The notes below the pieces were generated by a model. That model ran no database searches. It worked only from the letters and a program-made list of their open reading frames with translations, and was not told the DNA's origin. Positions 58,501-64,000 of a DNA stretch of 64,000 bases are shown here, piece after piece; within the stretch, counting starts at the first letter, position 1, and every line of letters starts with the position of its first letter. The DNA is from Bromus sterilis (lineage: Eukaryota; Streptophyta; Magnoliopsida; Poales; Poaceae), in assembly GCA_950022295.1 (NCBI GenBank), contig OX465595.1, positions 74,050,770 to 74,114,769 of the forward strand, read 5' to 3'. The translations under genes were made by a program, and so were the position numbers.

Positions 58501-59463
58501 TCACCGCGAATCTACTGGTGCGGACGGCAGGATCGGGTAAGCTCAGGTGTTGCCGGAATCGTGGAAGATGCGCGGCGGCCGGAGATGAAGACGATGAAGA
58601 GGGCGCCGGCTAGACGGCATCTCGGTTCAATTCCTTCTGCGACTCGACGAAGTCGACGGCGGCGGAGGCGATGGACACCTTGGCGCGGCTCGTGGACTAC
58701 GTTGGCCACGCGGGCTTCAAACCATGGCGACGGCGGCGTTCTGTTCTTCGCGGAGCTCAGCGAGAGAGAGGAGGATAGGCACTGGGGAGGGGGGGAATGG
58801 ACGCACGACGTCTACAGCGTCTCCGTGGCGTGGATAGAAGGTGCCGGAGGGGCAGGTGGAGGCTGGGGAGGCGTCGACGTGCGCGGCTAGCTCGGTGGCA
58901 TTCCACCGAGCAGCTTGGGAGCGCGGGGTCGGGGAAGAAGACCCATGTGCCCCTTTGGGCCGGCTGGGCCGGCTGGGCTGGCTTCGCCTAGGCGACAGGT
59001 AAGGTTTTTCTATTTTCTGTTTAATCTTTCCTTTCTTGATTTTCTTTTTTGTAATTTTTTCCCATTAAATAAAATAGCTAGGCATTTTTGTAAATGCTCA
59101 AAATTTAAATATGGACTTACATGACGAGTAGCTAGTCATTCCCAACTTTTGAACATTTTTTAAATTCCAAATATTTGAATTCAAATTCAAATAGGGGTTT
59201 AAATTTAAATCCATGCTCCTGTTTGAATATTTGAAAAATTCATGAGCATGGGGTTGGTCCCACATCACTTGATATGTGATCACACTCGTTTATAAGACTT
59301 TTCAAAAATGCAAAAGGAATTTTTGGAGCAACTTTATTTCTGGCCTTTTGAATTAATTCATCTGGGGGTGTTCTCTCTCCCATTTGGAATTTGAATTTGA
59401 TTTCCTTGATGAATGCAAGTGAGCCTTTGATCCTAGAACATACCTAACTTGCGATTGTGACAC
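55535..59463 (-). mobile_element. B 5' LTR
   Basis: 3,929 bp, TGTCGGGACCCGG … GATTGTGACA. It has the hairpin with the changed pair (56,110-56,125), TTTATT (AATAAA on the minus strand, 56,077-56,082), and CTATTCGAATAG (56,669-56,680). It is followed by CCTTT, the presumed target site in D. Confidence 0.9.
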
Positions 59464-60768
59464 CTTTCGAGCAAAGGAGAGGCCTAGAAACTGAACTTAT
59501 AGAGGCTAAGGAGTTCTTGAGGACACACGGGAGAAATAGTCACGTGCTTTCGCCATATTCCATATCGGTACTATGTGTTGTGTTGATAAGTGTTGAGTGG
59601 GTGGATCTATGCTAGTACACCCTCTAGACTAAGATAAGTGCACTCTTGTGATTAAACACCTTGCAAGCATCCGCAAATACAAGTTATTAATTAAGGCAGA
59701 AGCCTAACCATAGCAATACGATCGATGATCCATTGTTCCCTTGTGCAAAAGCGTGCGAACTGGGGTTTAGGTTTCTGTCACTCCGGCAACCCACCGTAAG
59801 AATTATTTATAAACAATTCATTCCCCTAGGTCCTTAATAAGGTGAAGTGTTGAGTGTTCTACTCACACAACCCCACTAGGAAAATAACAACACAACTTAA
59901 GTATCAAACAACACATATTACTTCAACGTCATAAGACTACTAGCAACTAGACTTATCCCATGTCCTCAAGAACTAAAGTAACTACTCACAAGACATAAAA
60001 GGGATCATGATCAGTGGGGATAAATATATGATAAACAATCTGGACACAATGATATTTCTCCAACAACACTCAATAGAATTCATCACAAGGTAGCAATCAA
60101 CACCGGTAGAGTAGAGAGGATGGATAGTACGGATTAGAACACAAATTAAACTTGTGAGGTGAGATTGGATGAAGATGGAGATGGTGCTGATGTTGGGGAT
60201 GATGTTGATGATGATCTCGATGATGCCCGTGAAGGTGGTGATGATGATGGCGACGATCTCCCCTTCCGGGAGGTGTTCTCCCCGGAGGAATCTTCCTGCC
60301 GGAGATGTCTTTTCTCCTCTGTAGGTTTCCGCCACGGAGCGGCGGCGGAACTCGCGAAAACTCCCCTCCTTTAGGGTTTTTGGACGATGTGCTATATATA
60401 GGCCAAAGGGGGGAGCCGGGAGTGGCCCTAGGGGTCCAGGCGCCCTCCCGGCGTGGCCAGGTTGGGGGCCGCGCCAGGTGGCCGCCTGGGCACCCTGTGG
60501 CCCCCCTCTGGTCCCTCTTTTGCGTGTCTTCATCATCCTTCTGGAAAATACCCTCCGTCGATTTTTTCAAGTAATTTGGAGTTATTCTCCTTCAGCAACT
60601 CAGCGTCCACTTTTTATCGCTGAATCATGCGTCTGCTGCTTTGGCATTGGAAAGTTGCAAACTGTGTAAATTAAGCCAAAAAACATAAGAATAGCACCAT
60701 ATCATGAAATATATCAATGAATAAGAAAGAATTACTATAGAAAATAGTGATGTATTTTGGACGTATCA
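59464..60768 (-). mobile_element. D 5' LTR, outer fragment (Athila-like)
   Basis: On the minus strand it starts TGATACGTCCAAAATACATC at 60,768 and includes a GC-rich block (GGCCACGCCGGGAGGGCGCC) and GAT/ATC triplet-rich stretches (60,150-60,260). There is no coding sequence. It ends abruptly at B's edge. Assignment to D rests on orientation and the nested layout. Confidence 0.6.
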
Positions 60769-62103
60769 ATCATGCGCTTCTAGCCAATCATACCAAGAAT
60801 GACGTCGATGTTCGAAGGTCCGAGCACAATGAGAGAAACTGGAAAAAGCAGACCTCCAATCTCAATTTGATTGTGAGGGCTTACCATCATAGTTTTTCAC
60901 TGTGACCCGGGAGATTGAACTGCTAAGGGAGTAGGCATTCTTTCCACAGCTAACCGTGCAATTGAGCGAATTGTTGGGACACGAAGGCATGCGATGCTCC
61001 TGAATCAAAGAGAACATAGGCTGTCGTTGAGTTAACATGGAGGGTACCCACCACGATTCTTGGGGCCTCACGAGCTTCACACGTCTTAACATGAGTGACT
61101 TGTGCACGACCCATTGCAGTCGGCCTGGTGTTTCGGTTTTTGGAGTGGCGGCTTCGATAGCTCTTTTTACGGCTAACAGGAGGACATGGTGCATTCTAAT
61201 ACTGAACCGGGCGACAGTCGAGAAAAAGGTGCCCTTCTTGTCCACACTTGTTGCATAAGCCATCATTCCGGGGAGGAGCCATAATACTAGGTTGTTCAGT
61301 CAGAATCGTTAGTTGTCTCAGAGGCGGAGGCAGACGAGGTGCAACATATGACGGCCTTGGTGTTGGAGGAGATCAGTGGTGGACATTGTGCGGAATATAG
61401 ACTCGAAGTTTCTGAGTAGGCCAACATCTCGAGCCCTCTTGAGCGATTCCTGGTGATCAGCCAGAGAAGTTTTGACTTGGAAAGATTTGCTGATGAGTGT
61501 CACAAAGCCTACACAATCATGAAGAACAAATGAGAGCTTTATATCGGGATGCAGTCCTTCACGAAAAAATTTCCTGCTTGCGTGCGTCAGTGTCGACGTC
61601 ATCCTCAGCATAACAGGACAATTCGAGGAATTTCCTATGATAATCAACAACAGTTGTCTTGACCTGTTTGAGTTTGAGAAACTCCTCCTTCTTCTGGTCC
61701 ATCGGACCTCGAGGAAGGTGCCATGTACGGAAAGCTAACTGGAATTCTTGCCAAGTGGTCACAGTCCCAGCAGGCAGCACACGCCTATGACTTTCCCACC
61801 ATTGAGCGGCCGAACCCTTCAGATGAAATGCCGCAAATGTAACATAACTGTTCGGGGCAACATTAGCTCACTCCATCTCAAACAGGATGTCACGGAGCCA
61901 ATCATCATCATCCATAGGATTGGTGGAGTTGCGGAAAATAGAGGGGTTGAGTCATACAAATTCTTTCAGCGTTATTGGGTCAGGTTGTGGCTGAGCATTT
62001 TGGGGTAGTAGCTGGGCCATCAACCAGGTCAGAAGTTTACGGTTCAGATCAAACTTTGCATCATTGCGGTCAAAAAAGGCAGAGGTGGGGGATCATCAGC
62101 CAT
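60769..62103 (-). pseudogene. Degenerate Gypsy Gag and protease of element F
   Basis: The ATG at 62,103 begins MADDPPPLPFLTAMM, with stops soon after. The Gag domain is recognisable at 61,559-61,780 (TWQEFQLAFRTWHLPRGPMD, EEFLKLKQ). A CCHC knuckle CNKCGQEGHLFLDC lies at about 61,212-61,253, and the protease active site LFDSGASHAFVS at about 60,985-61,010 (canonical D-S-G). Many frameshifts show it is old. RT and beyond are missing; D is inserted at 60,768. Confidence 0.8.
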
Positions 62104-62740
62104 CGTGCTAAAATTTTAACAGGGGTATTTCAGCGATGAAAATTTAACGAGATACTGAAAACAAGCATGAGGTAATGCGACGATGAAGAGGAGGCGCAGA
62201 TATATAGGAGTATTCATATAAGACATACACATCCACACACGGAGTCAATAAAAAATCGGGCAACATAACATCGTAGAAATTAAGGAAAAAGGACACACTA
62301 GGCGGCGCGTAGACCGTGGTAAGGAATACACGATGCGACATAGCTAAGACTATGTCAATAACGCTGCAAGAGAACTGTTGGCCACAGGAATTTGTGCCAG
62401 AGAACGCGCGGCCTTCCCCGAATGAGAAAGGGGATCCGCGGTCCGGGGCCTGGGTCAGAACTCCTGCGACACGACTCAATAGAGGTTAAGAAGCAGAACG
62501 TCGGGTGGAATCAACAAGCTCGTGATCCTAATGTCAGTGTTAGTAAAACTTACCAGCAAGGATAAGAGAGCAGAGTCCCAGAGCATAGGTACGGAGAAAA
62601 AGGATCCTAATACCATAGATATCACGACGGGATGATATCGATGTGGGCCCGTAAGCCAAACATTAAGTTAGCAAAATAGTTTTTGAAAGACTAGACTCAA
62701 CTTCGACCAAGTAGTGGGTGGGTGGCATCCGACAGGCAGT
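62104..62740 (-). other. F 5' leader
   Basis: About 640 bp between gag and the primer site with no credible ORF. Unlike B and G, there is no ORF0 here. Confidence 0.55.
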
Positions 62741-62754
62741 CGGCTCTAATACCA
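62741..62754 (-). other. Primer-binding site of F (tRNA-iMet type)
   Basis: The minus strand reads TGGTATTAGAGCCG, one base from the canonical TGGTATCAGAGCC, five bases from the LTR edge at 62,760. Confidence 0.85.
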
Positions 62755-62759
62755 ACTTG

Positions 62760-64000
62760 TGATGCCCCCAAAATCAAGCCATGTACACGACCGAAATCAG
62801 GGTGCCACGGTGACAATATCACAACACAACACTAGACACAAATAAGATAAATCTTTTAAGTTACAAACTACAGATCACAAGGATCTGAATATATAAGTTA
62901 CACAATCATAATATCTGAGTGCAGACATAGTTAGTCAAGTTTTGCCTTAAGAAGGCTAGCACAAATAACATCAGAGATACAGATCGAAAAGGTGAGGCCT
63001 CCTGCCTGTGATCCACCTAACTACTCCTGGTCAACGGGGAACTCGACGTCGTAGTAGGATCCTCCTGGAATCTCCTGCTCCTGGGCTCCAACGTCTGATG
63101 GCAGCAACGGGCCGGGTATATAAAACAAAGGGGGAAATAAAGCAAGGGTGAGTATCTAGCATACCCGCGAGTCTTACGTCCGCTACTAAGCATTTATGCA
63201 TTTGTATCAAATGGAAAGGGAGGCTATATATAGTGGACTAAAAGTCAGAAAACCAGAATAAGGAAGAGAAACTAGGCCCATCGAAGACTAGCATCTTCCG
63301 ATGAGTCTTGCAGCATGAGTAGAGAATAGCCAACAGTTATATAAAGCATAAAGTAAAAATGTAGCAGAACTTGCTGCAGCATTGTATAATAGTAAGTTGT
63401 ATTAGTTAACAATTTTCAATGCCTCCAAGAATCCTTCCTTGACTTACCTGCGAGGCAGAAAACCCAGAACCAACAGTTTAGGAGTAGTAGTTTGTAGTAG
63501 TAGAGTCTGGCTTCAGCATAAAGCATCCTATTACCGTGGACACGACTATCCAAATAGATTATAATCCCTGCAGGGGCTGCACTACTGTTACCCTACACGC
63601 TGGGATATCCAGGGTGGCGTACACCTTGTTAGGGAATGCCCCACCGAGGCTATCCGACACGACGTAGTCCTACCTAGGATCATCAGAGAGGTCTTCGCCG
63701 GTCTACATCCTAAGCGCAAGGGGGTCTTGGGTCGTCTCCCCTCGCACTCTGGGTCGTTGTGAGCAGGGTTGTGACCACGCACCAGCTCTATCATGGGTGG
63801 GCCGATCCACCATGCCACAATGTTGAACTGGACGTCTTTAGAGCTTTCAATATAATGTATGCCGCCGAGGGGCCCACACCCATTATACCGCGTGGATGTA
63901 GCGCATATAGGGCACGTCAACCCACTCAAGTTATCCACCTGACCCATTTAATCATTTTATTATTATCTCGCAACCGTTATCATTGCCTGACAAATTCACA
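62760..64000 (-). mobile_element. F 5' LTR (runs past the window)
   Basis: It starts TGATGCCCCCAAAATCAAGCC (LTR 3' end on the minus strand). It contains a diverged form of the B/G LTR palindrome cluster (ACCGTGGACACG, CTATCCAAATAG, CCCTGCAGGG; 63,533-63,575), so F is a distant relative of that family. The ORF at 63,588-63,947 is not a recognisable protein. The other end lies beyond 64,000. Confidence 0.75.

Larger units (their letters stand above)
18946..59463 (-). mobile_element. Tekay/Del-type chromovirus B, minus strand, twice interrupted
   Basis: 3' LTR 18,946-22,137 (left end truncated by roughly 0.75 kb). Internal region 22,138-23,383, then 43,307-44,706, then 52,205-55,534. 5' LTR 55,535-59,463. 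Excising C (TSD CTCGG) and E (TSD ATAGT) restores a continuous ORF0-gag-protease-RT-RNase H-integrase-chromodomain order. The chromodomain-bearing integrase tail and the very long LTRs point to the Tekay (Del) lineage. The right target site would be CCTTT at 59,464-59,468; its left partner is lost. Multiple frameshifts show it is dead. Confidence 0.88.
15340..60768 (-). mobile_element. Athila-like Ty3/Gypsy element D, minus strand, interrupted by element B
   Basis: The internal region is 15,340-18,733 (RNase H, RT, protease, gag on the minus strand). The tRNA-Asp primer site is at 18,704-18,721. The LTR begins at 18,734 and runs to about 18,945. The LTR piece at 59,464-60,768 has the same orientation and ends in ACGTATCA (LTR start on the minus strand), so I read it as the rest of D's 5' LTR, with B inserted between. 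That join is inferred, because B's left end and the flank there are deleted. Integrase and 3' LTR are missing at the left. Confidence 0.6.

Noticed and set aside
1..64000. CRISPR arrays, rRNA or tRNA genes, bacterial operons
   Set aside because: No regular short repeats with unique spacers and no rRNA/tRNA-like sequence. The tRNA matches seen are only primer-binding sites of retrotransposons.

Overview
The window is a plant intergenic block made almost entirely of nested LTR retrotransposons. I see no host single-copy gene, rRNA, tRNA or CRISPR. Three things suggest a large grass genome, most likely Triticeae (wheat/Aegilops/barley type): a BARE/Angela-like solo LTR, Athila-type elements with an 18-nt tRNA-Asp primer site, and a chromodomain Ty3/Gypsy family with 4-kb LTRs. 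Family names are from memory of motifs, not from a search.

Layout. (1) 1-~13,880: a minus-strand Ty1/Copia element of Sirevirus type (here 'H'). Left to right it holds an accessory gene with its own TATA-like promoter, RNase H, RT, integrase, protease, a truncated gag, and a 5' LTR fragment. Two solo LTRs cut it: a 4,093-bp Tekay-type LTR (3,994-8,086, TSD AATCA) and a BARE/Angela-like LTR (11,980-13,615, TSD TGTTT). (2) ~13,881-15,345: the 3' tip and LTR of a plus-strand Athila-like element, joined tail to tail to a minus-strand Athila element ('D', 15,340-18,945, resuming at 59,464-60,768). (3) ~18,946-59,463: a minus-strand Tekay/Del-type chromovirus ('B'), apparently inserted in D's LTR. 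B is itself cut by a minus-strand solo LTR of its own family ('C', 23,384-43,301, TSD CTCGG). C is in turn cut by a plus-strand full element of the same family ('G', 26,944-42,945, TSD CCAAA). B is also cut by a complete non-autonomous Athila-like element ('E', 44,712-52,199, TSD ATAGT). (4) 60,769-64,000: an older, decayed minus-strand Gypsy element ('F') with gag/protease remnants, primer site and part of its 5' LTR.

Inferred order of events: F; then D into F; B into D; C and E into B; G into C; then a rearrangement of G's 3' end. One long-LTR family has therefore landed four times in this window, three of them inside itself. Its members carry an unrecognised ~259-aa ORF before gag ('ORF0'), conserved splice signals that could choose between ORF0 and Gag, a pol frame that runs into the 3' LTR, and two LTR motifs whose dyad symmetry is kept by paired base changes. 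G has a composite 3' end: a truncated LTR fused at 2-bp microhomology to a near-identical copy of the sequence upstream of G plus the 5' LTR. All coding regions seen are broken by at least one stop or frameshift, except a 385-aa ORF of unknown role in element E.
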